A stretch of 64,000 nt of DNA from Furcasterigmium furcatum (lineage: Eukaryota; Ascomycota; Sordariomycetes; Glomerellales; Plectosphaerellaceae), in contig BCIA01000002.1 in the NCBI GenBank assembly GCA_001599815.1, positions 1,185,831 through 1,249,830 on the forward strand. Reading direction: 5' to 3'. The translations under genes were made by a program, and so were the position numbers. Positions 11,988 to 23,885 of the stretch are shown piece by piece (within the stretch, counting starts at the first letter, position 1; each line of letters begins with the position of its first letter). Below the pieces are notes generated by a model that saw only the letters and a list, made by a program, of their open reading frames with translations, was not told the origin of the DNA and searched no databases.

Positions 11988-12975
11988 CTTGAATGTGACG
12001 ATTTGGTCACTTTACGCGACTTGGACGCGTTGCGCTTCGGATCCCGGACGTCGTACGGATTCTAACTGTTGAAGGATGGAATTCGAAGAGAAAGACGTGC
12101 AGTTGGATGATACGACCCGACGGCGTTGGATGTTGGAGTCAGGAGGAGGAAGCGTTTGACCGCGTCGACGGGATTTTCGTTGGTTGAAGGGAAGGTGGGA
12201 ATTACAGATGCCGTAAGGAAGGTACAATCTGCAGGCTCGGGGCTTTAGTGCGGCTTGAGAACGGCGGCGGCGCGGCGCTGAGGAAGGGACGACCGTGGAC
12301 GACGTGCTGGACGAAGGTGGTCCGAGCGCGATGCGCGGCCACCGGAATAACAGTTATGGCGGCTTCCGGGCGGCTCCACCCGACCCATCCCGTCATCACA
12401 GGCCAAAAGTCAGGCTGGCCTGTATTTAGGCCCAGGTCGCACTGTGTCGGTACCTGGAATCCCTGCTAACCTGCCTGGGTGACACCCCTGTGGACCCGGT
12501 CTCACGGTCACCAGACCACCTACTGACCACACCTTCCCGCTGCTGCCCGCGCTCGGAGTGATTCAGATGCAATCCATCATTCTGACAAACAACCCAAAAC
12601 ACCGAGCTTCCGATCTCATCACAACAAGCTTCCATCTACAACTACATTTGCTACCAGCCATCCCACCAGAGAGACCTCGGGACTGTCGAGGCGACTCACT
12701 CACTCGACAAACGGACCCGTTTCTACGATCTTCCACGGCGGGCAGACGATAACTACTCGCCTATCCACTTCAGCGACCGGCAGCGATAACCCCACTGCAT
12801 CCACTCCATCGAATCAAGCCCTTCAGGGTGTGTTCTACCACTTTGTTTACCCACCGCCTCTTGCGAAATAACCTCCCCGGCAACGTCGTCGACAGACGTT
12901 TGAAACACATCTTCCGGATTCGAGATTCGTTGCGACATCGTCCAGCGTCATCTCCGCATCGGCACAACCTCGAAA
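11988..12975. promoter_or_regulatory. Divergent promoter region, ISWI / HAPSTR1-like gene
   Basis: 988 bp between two start codons pointing away from each other. The right part (12560-12970) is rich in CAA/ACA and TC runs, like a fungal 5' leader. Short open frames here have no recognisable domain. Confidence 0.5.
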
Positions 12976-13773
12976 ATGGACTCCATGCGGAGTCTCAACA
13001 CCTCGCTCTCGGGCTCGGCGGCCCACAAACAAAACACGCAGAATGACTCTCCCGAGCAGCTCCTCGATGCCTTCAAGGCCGCTGCCTTGTCAGTCACAAA
13101 GCTCTACAAGACATCCGCCGCCAGTCAAACAAAAGCACGCCTTGATGGCTACCAAGACTGCCTAGACGACCTGCTTACCTTCCTCGACAAGGAGAATATC
13201 GGCGTGGACGACGGAGAGGGGTGGCGGATCCGCAAGTGGGCGACAGAGCGCCTCGACAACAGGGACTCGCCGTCACATACCGCCGACAGCGAGGATGAGG
13301 CCGATAAGGCAGAGACGGCATCCTCGCCTGAGCTCAACAGGACAAACAGCGGCACCCATCTTGCTGCCTCGAGACCAGCCCCAGCAAGGACCGACTCTGC
13401 CCCGCCGCCCGCTCACATCCCCGCCGAGCCGACCCCTATCGTCGTGCCGTCGCAGGACAACTTCACGTTTCAATCCTCTCATCCCTGGCCGCCGCAACAG
13501 GATGCCTACATGAACCTCGCCAACCTGGACCTCTCCGACTCCCGTTCGCATGATACCGCAGCCCCGACAACGACAACCACGGCTACAACTCGCCCATCAA
13601 GATCACGACAACAACGGACCGGCGGCCGGCAAGGCAGCCAGCTTGGCCGCGGGGCCGGCGCCAAACGCAAGATCAACTTTGCTGAGATCTTTGACCTCGG
13701 CAGCTTGAACGACAAGAACATGTTCGGCGGCGGCGGCGGAGGTGGTGGCGGCAAACGGAGCCGTCACGCATGA
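12976..13773 (+). CDS. HAPSTR1-like (C16orf72/DUF4588 family) protein
   Basis: An intronless gene of 265 residues. The N-terminal third resembles the helical core of human HAPSTR1 (C16orf72), a stress-signalling and protein-quality-control regulator: compare LDAFKAAALSVTKLYKTS and GYQDCLDDLLTFLD here with the family pattern of a helix carrying AxxVTxLYK followed by a GYQ helix. GWRIRKWATERLD follows at about 77-89. The rest is low-complexity (Ser/Thr/Pro), then a basic stretch (GRGAGAKRKINFAEIFDLG), a run of nine glycines at about 251-259 and a KRSRHA tail that may be a nuclear signal. The family call is from remembered motifs, not a search, so it is moderate. It is divergent from ISWI. Function in fungi is not established to my knowledge. 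Confidence 0.6.
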   Translation: MDSMRSLNTSLSGSAAHKQNTQNDSPEQLLDAFKAAALSVTKLYKTSAASQTKARLDGYQDCLDDLLTFLDKENIGVDDGEGWRIRKWATERLDNRDSPSHTADSEDEADKAETASSPELNRTNSGTHLAASRPAPARTDSAPPPAHIPAEPTPIVVPSQDNFTFQSSHPWPPQQDAYMNLANLDLSDSRSHDTAAPTTTTTATTRPSRSRQQRTGGRQGSQLGRGAGAKRKINFAEIFDLGSLNDKNMFGGGGGGGGGKRSRHA

Positions 13774-14737
13774 CACCCGCAAGGCGTCATAGCCGAGAGG
13801 GCTACGACATGCGCAAGACGAGACACGAATTAAGCCAAGAGACAATCGAGCGCCCCAGCGAACTGGATTTGCATTTTTCTCACGGCCCCCGGACGGCACG
13901 GGGGGGTCTTGGATGGAGGAAACCAACCAACTAGGGAGGGGCGTCACAGCAGCATAGCATGGGGATCAATGGAGCATAGATGGCACACACACACACACTT
14001 CTGGGGGTTTGAGCTCGGACAGGCGGCGTTGGGACGATCCATGGCGAACGCATTGCTGGTGTTGGGGATATTTTACGGGTCGGGATACTTGATTTCTACC
14101 ATCTCGGCGGCGATATGCGACGGTGCACCCTGACAAGGGGGGCAGCCAGGGCCGCCGTCAGCCAGATGACCACTTTTCTATGTGCTCAGCATACCCTAGG
14201 TATTCAAATACATGCTCGTATGAGTCTGACCATATGCTTTCCAGAGAATTTCCCGTGAATTTGAGAGTCAAGCCTGCCGTGTCAGATTTTGCTGTGCTTT
14301 TGTCAAAGGCTAATGCTGGGCGGTTTTGAGTTTGCAGCCAGACACGCCGCAAGCCATGAGGTGGTGAACACAGGCGCAGGAACATCAGCAGGATTGAAAC
14401 TCCACGTGCAAGCCAACAGAAACGTCCGTCATCTTCATCAGCATGCGGGTGAGTGGGAGGGCGGCACCGCCTCGCGTGCCCTCCCTCCCCGGAATCTCAA
14501 CCCAGTCTCGCATCATGCCTCATCATCTACTGGTCATTGCCCTTTACATTACAAAAACCATTTCGTTTTCTACCCTGGGATTTCCGCCCCCCCTCCCGCA
14601 CGTCTGAGAGTAGCAGTTTCCACCCGAACGCCGAACAATGCAAGCGAAGAAGAAAGAAGGCAGAAGAAGGGCAGCTAGCTGTTCTAGTGGTAGGGAAGAG
14701 ACTCCCCCCCGGGCGGCTAACGACTCTTTCCCCCGAT
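13774..14737. other. Convergent intergenic spacer
   Basis: 964 bp between the stops of the HAPSTR1-like gene and eIF3i. It contains a (CA)n tract at 13984-13998 and no supported gene. Confidence 0.5.
13984..13998. repeat. (CA)n microsatellite
   Basis: A CA run of about seven and a half units in the spacer downstream of the HAPSTR1-like gene. Confidence 0.9.
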
Positions 14738-15934
14738 TCACATCCGGTTCAGCCTCTCCCGCTCAACCTCGTAGAGGAAGTCGAAGTAGCCCTTGTCGAA
14801 CTGGTGGACGCGGACGTAGCCGTCTTCTCCGCCGCTTGCGTAGCCCTTGCCGGTGGGGTCTGCGGCAACGGTGTTCTGGGGACGAGGTTAATTTTCCGCC
14901 GCTCGTAGACGGAGGGGTATGGTAGGGCACTCACGAGAGGACCGAAATGGCCACGGACACGGCCGATCTCCTCCTCGAAGACCTTGTGGTAGAAACGGGC
15001 CTCGAACTTACCCTGACGGGCAGAGGTCCTGGTGACATCCATGGCAGCCTGACCACCACCGAGAACGACGAAATCCTTCTTCGGCGTAATGGTGGCGCTG
15101 TTCAGGGGGGTATCAGCGACGTAGGTCTTGAGAACCTCGAGGTCCTTGGCGGTGATGAGCTGGGGGGAGGTTAATTAATGAATCTTGCAGGATATCAGGG
15201 TGCGGAGCCATGCGAACCTTGGCAGTCTTGTCCTTGCTAGCGGTGATGAAGTACGTCCGGTCCCTCGACCACTGGAGATCCGTCACAGGGGTGTTGAGCT
15301 CGTGCACGGGGGCGTTGTAGAGGAGATCGCCGTTCTTGGCATCGAACTGCGACACGGAACCGTCCTCGTGGCCGGCAATGATGAACTTGGACATGTAGCT
15401 CCAACCGGCAACGGTGGCCTTGCTCTCGTCGCACACGATGGTCAGGACCTTCTCGTCGCTCTGCTCGGCCTCGACGTCGGGGTTGATGTCGACGACGACG
15501 ATGTTGCTGAGGAAACCCATGCGCTTCTCGGTGACGCCCAGCAGCTTCGTGCCGTCCTCGTTGAACTCGACGCGCTTGACTGCGGTGGGGAACTCCCAGG
15601 TCTTGAGGTTCTTTCCGGTCTTGATGTCCCAGAGACGCATGGTGTTGTCGGCGGAGCCGGAGGCGATCATGGTGCTGGTCGGGTCGACGTCGACGGTCCA
15701 GATGGCGCCGACGTGGCCGTGATAGGTGCCGAGACGCTCGCCATTGTGTGCGAACCACACGCAAATCTGCTGATCCTTGGAGACGGAGAAGATGAGGTCG
15801 CCCTCGACGTTGTACCTGTTTCACGGTGGCCGCGCGGTCAGCGGGTGCCCCTCATCGACCTCGAGATGTGGGTAGCTAGCATACTTGATCTGGGTGAGCG
15901 CACGCTCGTGGCCAGCCAGAAGAACGGGTCTCAT
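14738..15934 (-). CDS. TIF34: Translation initiation factor eIF3 subunit i (Tif34)
   Basis: Subunit of the eIF3 complex that helps load the 40S ribosome on mRNA in the cytoplasm (family knowledge). Four exons on the minus strand, 15934-15885, 15815-15218, 15159-14935 and 14875-14738, give about 336 residues, the family length. Introns have GTATGC..ACAG, GTTCGC..CCAG and GTGAGT..CCAG ends. The start [19 protein letters not shown] is the near-invariant eIF3i opening. WD40 blades include [28 protein letters not shown] and [11 protein letters not shown]; the C terminus [17 protein letters not shown] is also diagnostic. Exon 1 codes for only 16 residues plus two bases, so the start is easily missed. 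It is divergent from the C1-THF synthase gene. Confidence 0.95.
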
Positions 15935-16916
15935 TTTGGCTGCTGGTTGTCTGTATCGATCGTTGGTTCGGGCGCCTCGGTGGCTCGGGTAGAAGGCGTC
16001 GTGGGGTGGTCGGTACTTATGGGTGAGCGCGGTGTCGTCGTGATGCTGAATTTTTGGCCTCGCTGCTCTGAGGCCTCAGTCGGTTGTGGGTTTCAGTGGG
16101 GCACACTTTTCCCTCCCTCCCCCGCCATCGTTTGGGTTTTGCCGTGAGTGAGGACTCTCACCGCTTTCCTTTCGGGAGGGGTGACTCGACGGCTGAGTCA
16201 TCAGACCCTGGTATTGCCCCTTGCATCCATCCAATCCTTCATGATGCTTCATTGTTTTAGTTGTCATCGATTGAAGGAGGCCAAAGGGGTGTGCCGTCGC
16301 AACTAATTCTTCCCGTCTTTCTTTGACTCATATTTTGTAACAGTACTTAACAATTTTTCCTGGTGCAGAAGTGCCAGAGCCCGGGCAGCCATCTGTTTCT
16401 GCCTAACACCAAGACGCACTCCTTCGAGGCCGGACGCTCTTCAACAACACCCGAGACTCAATGAAGATGGAGCAAAACTGAAGCCATCTCCACTCACTCG
16501 TACACTAATATCTTCTTTCCACCCTTTGTACTGTATTGTATCATTGCCCGTCTAATTATTGGCTACACGAGCTCGACATCGGGGCAGAAAGCTGCGAATT
16601 GGGATCATCTCGGACACCAAACCACCCCTGGAGTTGAGTTCGACGGGCCAGCCACACCACAAAAGAAAACACTCGCCCAATCCCGTCTCTTGAGTGAGTA
16701 TAGCAGCAACTCTCAGTGACGGACGAGTATTTGAGTCACGAGACCGGGGTTTTTGGCCTCGGAGCCGTGTCCCACACTCTCGCCGATCTGGACAGGGCGG
16801 ACCGAGTCATCCACGACAAACACCGAATACCGACACCAGCACAGGGCGTGGTCTGGTCTCTCGCGTGTTTGATAGTGCTAACGAGGGTCTTCGTCTTGGC
16901 CAGCAGACCACCATCC
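15935..16916. promoter_or_regulatory. Divergent promoter region, eIF3i / C1-THF synthase
   Basis: 982 bp from the eIF3i start codon to the first ATG in frame with C1-THF synthase. The part around 16300-16690 is richer in A/T and CAA/CCA, like a promoter and leader. No other gene is supported. Confidence 0.45.
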
Positions 16917-17261
16917 ATGTTGACGCAGCACAGGACGGGGACGTCCCTTCTGGGTCCTTTCGCCCGTGGTCTCGGTCTAAATCCCGAGCTTCTCCGCCGC
17001 CGGAATGCTGCCGACGCTGTCAGCGTCGTTGCTCCTGCCCTGAAAGCGCAACTGGTCACGGCGGCGGTCAAATTACCCCACGTCTCCGCCGGCTTCTTGA
17101 GCCGTCCCCCGCCAACCTTTTCACCTATCTCTACCTCTCGTCCTCCTCCACGCCGCCCAGCACAAGAGCAATTGCGGTCATCGTGTCGCAAATTTGCACT
17201 GTCGCCAGCTGCGTCTTCACTCAGGACCTCCAGCAGACTATTCTCAACATCCTCCACAGCC
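16917..17261 (+). other. In-frame N-terminal extension of C1-THF synthase, predicted mitochondrial presequence
   Basis: From ATG 16917 the frame is open for 115 codons into the main start at 17262. The extension is rich in Arg, Ser, Ala and Pro with only three acidic residues, and ends in SSLRTSSRLFSTSSTA. RLFSTS fits the R-x-F-x-x-S pattern of presequences cut by MPP then the octapeptidyl peptidase. ATG 16917 has T at -3 (weak context), whereas ATG 17262 sits in GCCATGG (strong). One out-of-frame ATG near 17002 opens a 12-codon frame between them. This suggests leaky scanning or alternative transcription starts giving mitochondrial and cytosolic forms. Translation of the extension is inferred. 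Confidence 0.6.
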
Positions 17262-19303
17262 ATGGGTGCCTTCAAGATCGACGGTACCGCGATCGCGAAG
17301 AGGATTCGCGAGGGCCTCGCTTCTGAGATCCTCGAGCGCCAGGCGACCAACCCCCGGTTCAAGCCCAGCCTCAAGATCATCCAGGGTGAGCATTGGCTCC
17401 CTCTCGTTACACCACTGAGCAGCGCAGGACTAACCACAATGGCTTCTAGTGGGCGACCGATCCGACTCTTGTACGTTGCACCGACGCCGCAGCCTCTACC
17501 CCTCCCCCGCCATCAAATTTCGAGACACCGTGCTCACTCAGAACTCCGCAGCCACATATGTTCGCATGAAGTTGAAGGCCGCCGAAGAGGTAGGTAGCAC
17601 AATCCCCTCCTGGGTTTCCCTGTGCTTGCTGGGTATTGACGCAATATTCTGTAGGCCAACATCAGCTGCGAACTCCTCCACTTCCCCGAGTCCATCTCCG
17701 AGCCCGAGCTCCTCGACCAGATTCACAGGCTGAACGACACCCCGGCTGTCCATGGCATCCTCGTCCAGCTCCCCATTCCCGCGCACCTCGACGAATACAC
17801 CGTTACCTCTGCTGTCAGCGACGAGAAGGATGTCGACGGCTTCGGCACCACCAACATTGGCGAGCTTGCCAAGAGGGGCGGCCGTCCCCAGTTCATCCCC
17901 TGCACACCCAAGGGCGTGATGGTCCTCCTCCAGGAGACCGGCGTCGACCTCAAGGGCAAGAACGCTGTCGTCCTTGGCCGAAGTGACATCGTCGGCAGTC
18001 CTGTCAGCTACCTCCTCCGCCACGCCGACGCCACCGTCACCGTCTGCCACTCCAAGAGCCAGAACCTTCAAGAGCACCTCAAGGCTGCTGATATCGTCGT
18101 CGCCGCAATTGGCTCGCCTCACTTTGTCAAGGGCGAGTGGCTCAAGCCCGGCGCCATCGTCATCGACGTCGGCACCAACTACATCCCGGATGCTTCCAGG
18201 AAGTCGGGCCAGCGTCTCGTCGGCGATGTCGACTACGACTCTGCTGCCGAGGTTGCCTCCCACATCACCCCTGTCCCCGGCGGCGTTGGACCCATGACTG
18301 TCGCCATGCTCCTCCGCAATGTCGTCGACTCGGCGTCTTCGTCGCTCGAGAGGCAGAAGCTGAGGAAGATTGTCCCCCTACCCCTGCGCCTGCAGGACCC
18401 TGTGCCTTCGGACATTGAGGTGTCTCGCGCGCAGACACCCAAGCAGATCACGCGTCTCGCTAAGGAGGTCGGCATTGCCTCCCATGAGCTGGAGCCTTAT
18501 GGCGCATACAAGGCGAAGGTCGACCTGGACCTCCTCAAGAGGCTCGAGCACCGCCGCGACGGCAAGTACGTCGTCGTGACAGGCATCACCCCTACGCCCC
18601 TCGGCGAGGGCAAGTCTACGACCACCATGGGCCTGGCCCAGGCTCTGGGAGCTCACCTCGGCCGCGTTACCTTTGCCAACGTCCGACAGCCTAGCCAAGG
18701 CCCGACTTTTGGTATCAAGGGCGGTGCCGCCGGAGGCGGTTACAGTCAGGTTATCCCCATGGACGAGTTCAACCTCCACCTAACTGGTGATATCCACGCC
18801 ATCACCGCCGCCAACAACTTGCTTGCTGCTGCCATCGAGACCCGCATGTTCCACGAGAAGACACAGAAGGATGGCCCTCTCTACAGGCGGTTGGTGCCGG
18901 CCAAGAACGGCAAGCGCACTTTTGCCCCTGTCATGTTCCGCCGTTTGAACAAGCTCGGCATTGACAAGACGAACCCCGATGAGCTGACCGAGGACGAGAT
19001 TCGCCGCTTCGCCCGTCTTGACATCGACCCTGACACAATCACCTGGCGTCGTGTTCTCGACGTCAATGACCGTCACCTTCGTGGCATCACCGTCGGAATT
19101 GCGCCCACCGAGAAGGGCGACACCCGCAACACCGGCTTCGACATCTCCGTCGCCAGTGAGTGCATGGCCATCCTGGCCCTGAGCACTAGTCTCAGCGATC
19201 TCCGCGAGAGGCTCGGTCGCATGGTTGTCGCCAGCTCAAGGAGCGGTGACCCGGTCACCTGTGACGACATCGGCGCGGGTGGTGCTCTGACGGCATTGAT
19301 GAG

Positions 19304-19336
<33 letters not shown>

Positions 19337-20346
19337 GGAGGGCACACCCGTCTTCGTCCATGCCGGCCCCTTTGCCAACATCAGCGTTGGTAACAGCTCT
19401 ATCCTGGCTGACAAGATGGGCTTGAAGCTCGTCGGCACAGAACCTGAGGATGACTACAACGAGAAGGCTGGCTTCGTCGTCACCGAGGCAGGCTTCGACT
19501 TCACCATGGGTGGTGAGCGCTTCTTCAACATCAAGTGCCGTGCCTCAGGCCTTGTCCCTGACGTCGTCGTCGTCGTCGCCACTGTTCGCGCCCTCAAGGT
19601 CCACGGTGGCGGTCCTCCCATCGCCCCTGGTGCGGCTCTTGACCCTGTCTACAAGCAGGAGAACGTCGATATCCTGCGCGCAGGTTGCGTGAACCTGGCC
19701 AAGCATATCCGCAATGCCAAGGCATATGGCATCCCTGTGGTTGTTGCCATCAACAAGTTCTCCACGGATACCGATGCTGAAATTGCCGTCATCCGGGAGG
19801 AGGCTATTGCTGCCGGTGCTGAGGATGCCATCCTGGCCAACCACTGGGCCGAGGGTGGCAAGGGCGCGGTCGAGCTGGGCAAGGGCGTCATCGCCGCCAG
19901 TGAGAAGCCCAAGGACTTCAAGCTGCTGTACACCCTTGACGGCAGCGTGCAGGAGCGCATCGAGACTATCGGCAAGGAGATGTACGGTGCGGCTGCGGTC
20001 GAGTTCAGTGAGCTCGCCCAGAAGAAGGTCGACCAGTACACTAAGCAGGGCTTCGGCAACCTTCCCATCTGCGTCGCGAAGACGCAGTACTCGCTCTCCC
20101 ACGACCCTGACCTGAAGGGCGCGCCGACAGGCTTCACTGTTCCCATCCGCGACGTCCGGATGGCTGCTGGTGCAGGATATCTGTGAGTAGACCGATGCCA
20201 GATGTACGAGCCATGATCAAGCTAACAAATATCTCAGGTATGCTCTGGCTGCCGACATCCAGACCATCCCCGGTCTTCCCACGGCGCCTGGATACCTCAA
20301 CGTCGATGTCGACGTCGAGACTGGTGAGATCCAGGGACTCTTCTAA
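17262..20346 (+). CDS. ADE3: Trifunctional C1-tetrahydrofolate synthase
   Basis: Interconverts one-carbon THF derivatives through methylene-THF dehydrogenase, methenyl-THF cyclohydrolase and formyl-THF synthetase steps, feeding purine and methionine synthesis (family knowledge). Five exons, 17262-17385, 17450-17470 (21 nt), 17552-17589 (38 nt), 17655-20182 and 20238-20346, give 939 residues, the family length. The dehydrogenase/cyclohydrolase domain has [11 protein letters not shown] (active-site Lys region), [16 protein letters not shown] and [15 protein letters not shown]. The synthetase domain has the ATP loop [20 protein letters not shown], then [19 protein letters not shown] and [13 protein letters not shown], ending with [19 protein letters not shown] and GEIQGLF. 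The two small exons are needed to restore VGDRSDSSTYVRMK. A longer mitochondrial form may start at 16917. Yeast has separate ADE3 and MIS1 genes for the two compartments. Confidence 0.95.
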
Positions 20347-21863
20347 TCGTACCCTTATCATGAGCTCCTGCATTTATGCCTCCTGCATTTTTCAGTCTGG
20401 TGACCTTACTTCAACAAACGGCGCTGGGGACTGACTAGATCTGTTCAACAATGATACCTTGCCCTCCTCTTATCTTTTCGAGACATAGATGCATACTAGA
20501 ATATACTCTATGTCGATATTCTCGGACTCTCTTCTCACATGGTATCGTGACTTCATGTTGAATCTGATCAGCAGGAAGAGAAGGCACCGCTTTGTCGGTT
20601 GGATACGGCTCCGAGACTCGGCTCAACAGTTGAGCCGTCATGCCCACGTTTCTTTCGGATCCCGCCTGGTGTAGCATGAGTGCCGTTGGGGGGAGGGTAC
20701 GGAGGCAGACCCTCCGGGGTCGATCGACCTCCTGCTGTGGGTGACGATCCATCCCCAGACTCCTGCAACACGAGCCGATCCAAGCTAGAAGCCAGATGTT
20801 TACCGTGCTAGGCTCCACCTGCCGCAGCCACACCTTGACGGGATCGCGATTTGTCGTCACTCGCCAGGCCACCCGCGAGCGGCACGCGTCCTCGGAACCA
20901 GCCGACCCGAAGTCTTCGGAGCCGGCGCACTGCCAGATCTTCGGCCAAGCGTCTCTCCACGGCGGTCATTCGACGGGGGGCGTTTATCCGGGGATGATGG
21001 CGCACCGTGGTCTTGCTTGGTCCGAACCACATCACGACCGGGGACGGGCGCCATTGTCACGGGGTCCTGGCAACATGCCACGGATGGGCTGAGTGAAGCG
21101 TTGGAAGGGTTGATGGCGTGGTAGCAGTGAATGCTTAAGTCAACCGCTCTCAGGGGTTGTTTGGTAAGCATGTTACACAACGTCTGCTGCAAGCCACATG
21201 TCAGATATGGTTGGGACATGAATGTTGACCTGACTCGTTCTGCTACCCGCCCTGGGCTTCGTCTGGAGTGGTACCCAGGTCCAGAGCGAACCTTTGTGGC
21301 ACCTTCAGGCTCCGATCAGCATTCTTGGCTTTCTTTCCAACCCCCCACGGGTCCGCACAAGGTGGTCGTTTGAAGCCAGACCAGCATGAGTAAGAGCGTA
21401 GCAGTGTGAGGCCTCTCGAGGACCCTGCCGGGCCGAACGCCCGGGAAGTATGGTAGCGAGGTGCAGCAAGATGCAGACTTGTCGATGTTCACCTGGGTGG
21501 TCATATATCTGGCAGTTGGTATACCGCACACCGGATGCGTCTTGCAATATAACACTCGTATGACTCTCCCTTTGTCATGATTACTCGATCATTCGACATT
21601 TCGGTTTGTCCTGCCCGAGATTTCCAAGGGCACTGTTCGACATGCAGAGGTGAGAAGACGTCACCCCTGATGATCAGATATACGCCGAGAGCGAAAACAG
21701 GTTTATTGTAGGCCCGAAAACACGACATCTATCGTTGCAATGAGCTGTCTAGGAAAAGCAAGAGCAATCAATTCAATGCATGGGAATATCCTTCTCTCCT
21801 GACGCCGTATAATGTGAATGAATCATCCCGTCAACACCAAGACCCTGTTGACCCCTTCCATGC
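20347..21863. other. Convergent intergenic spacer
   Basis: 1.5 kb between the stops of C1-THF synthase (plus) and the ferric-reductase-like gene (minus). Several open frames of 60-145 codons were inspected on both strands; none shows a domain, a signal peptide or splice-linked partner. I see no gene. Confidence 0.5.
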
Positions 21864-23885
21864 CTACCAACCAAACTGCTCGCAGTGAAGCTCCACCGCC
21901 GGTCCTGTGGTCCTGATCCGGCCAGCGGTAGTGTTACGGACCTGCCTCATGAGGCCGTCAGGGCCGCAGCCCATGACCAGCACGCGCTTGTCGCTCGCCG
22001 TGGAGTCGATCTCATCCCCGATGATGCCAGAGATGTCAGGCCTGCTGTAAGCAATCTCGATGCCGTGGATGTGCGTGCGGGCCATCATGGGGACGGAGGG
22101 CACCCTGGTAGATTCCGTGGGCGATGTGGCGTAAACGCCGCAAGGGCTCGCCGGATCCGAGTCGTAGCCGGACTTCTCAGGATCGGACAGCTGGCGGGTG
22201 AGGATGCGAGCCGGCTTTTCGGGCACGGCTTTCTCGTCGTCGGACCTGATGCTGGCGCCGAAGGTGCCGGCGCTGGAGGCAGCGGACAGGACAGTATCCG
22301 ATCGCTGCATCTCCGGCCCGAGGGTGCTGCTGTTGGACATGAGGGTAGGGTTGGTACCACGGGTGACGAAGAGGCGGACGTTAGCCTTGAGGGCGTGATG
22401 GACGGTGGCGAGGTGGCCGGAGAACCACTCGAGGTGATCTGTTGTTACTTGTTAGTGACAAATCCGGAGAGCAGCAAGGTGCAAGATGGGGCTGGCAACA
22501 TACCATAATCCTTGACCATCCAGACAAAGGTCACAGAGCGCTGGTCGCCTGGTTGAATTCGCTGGAGCATGTTCAGGGCCATTCCGACAGTAAAGCTGGC
22601 GCCGCTTCCGCCCGCAACGAGAACGACCTTGTCATACGCGTTGGGGTCGGGGAACGTTCCGTACGATCCTTCGACAGACGCCTTGAGCGACGCGCCAGGG
22701 TTCTGCAGGGCGTAGTTATGCAGGTCCTGGGTGAAGCCGTCGTACGAGGCGACGACAAACTCGAGAGGGTCTGCCGCCGCGATGGTGAAGGGATGCATTT
22801 CCATGGTGCGAATCTTGGGGAGCCAGAGGAAGCAGTGCTCGCCGGACTTGGCACACTTGGGGGGCTTCTGGAGGATGATCTTCGTTCCGCCGTGAGGAAG
22901 AGGGTGGACGGTTGCCGAGTTGTTGAGGCTGTACAGCGTAAGGCGGACCAGTCTGACAATGCGATCGAGCACCCAGATGCCGCTGGCGACGATGACCGCG
23001 TAGATCATCCTCTTAGTCGACTCGGGCTGGTGGAGGCCTAGGAAGACCATCGTGATGACGAAGAAGGATACGTGGATGATGTAAAACAGCTCATAGCGTT
23101 TACGGCGGACTGTGAATCCAACGACAACCATGGTGAGCATGGTGAATCCAGACACGGTGCCGTAGATCTCCTCGGGGACCCTCAGACGTGCAATGTTGCC
23201 GTTACCAATGAAGTACGCAGCGTAGGCAGCAGAATGGATGATGGCCTGGGCCATGGCCGTATAACCGACGATCTGGTGCAGGATGTTGAGGCGCTCATAG
23301 GACCATGCGGTGAGGAATCCAAGGGGGGTGTTCTTGAGGCCCAGGAACACCGCAATGCAGATGTTTACCATCGATAGCCTGGGGCAAAGATTAGCGAGGT
23401 GCTCAGCTGAGGATCTCATGAGGCAACATACCATCCGGTCCTTGCTGCAATGTTTGTCTCGAAAGTTGCCAGAGGATGGAACTTCAGGGGTGTGAAGGTG
23501 AGAACCAGGTTCAGAACGACGTAGACGAACGCCAACCAAGCGTGGCCTGCCGATGGAAACATGGGCACCTTGCGAACGAGGACTCGTCTTACAAGTCTGC
23601 GAAAGTCATTAGCAAAAGGGGTAGCGAGGAGAGGCTGTTTGTATGGTTGACGAACCTGGATGACTTGACGAAAGGAGCTGTCAAAGGGGAGGCCCCCGAA
23701 GACAGCCGAGTCCCTGCGGCCATGCGTCTGATGAAGTGGAAGAATATGAAGACGAGAATCACCCCGCCCAAGATGGCAGCGTAGTAGGTCATCGCCCGTC
23801 GGTTGAGAGACAAGCGAAGAGCGAAGGTCTGGAGCCGGCCTGCCGAGTGGCCGCCGCCACCGCCTCCCTGGGATCCGCCAGCCAT
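21864..23885 (-). CDS. Ferric-chelate reductase-like transmembrane flavocytochrome
   Basis: Plasma-membrane family that passes electrons from NADPH through FAD and two hemes to extracellular metal or oxygen (family knowledge). Four exons on the minus strand, 23885-23656, 23596-23432, 23378-22504 and 22438-21864, give about 614 residues. The N terminus is Gly-rich, followed by a membrane helix (YYAAILGGVILVFIFFHF). The ferric-reductase core has both bis-heme pairs, each spaced H-x13-H: in LHQIVGY...IIHSAAY and in YIIHVSFF...LGLHQPE. The FAD motif is MEMHPFTIA, the NADPH loops are LVAGGSGASFT and, at the C terminus, VLVMGCGPDGLM. A Ser/Thr/Pro-rich loop (about 470-560) separates the last two. 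Metal reductase or NADPH-oxidase-like activity cannot be settled; no EF-hand is present. The 5' side is a 3-kb gene-free stretch. Confidence 0.9.

Noticed and set aside
16716..16916. Further extension of C1-THF synthase to 16716
   Set aside because: The frame is open but the codon at 16716 is GTG; the first ATG is 16917.
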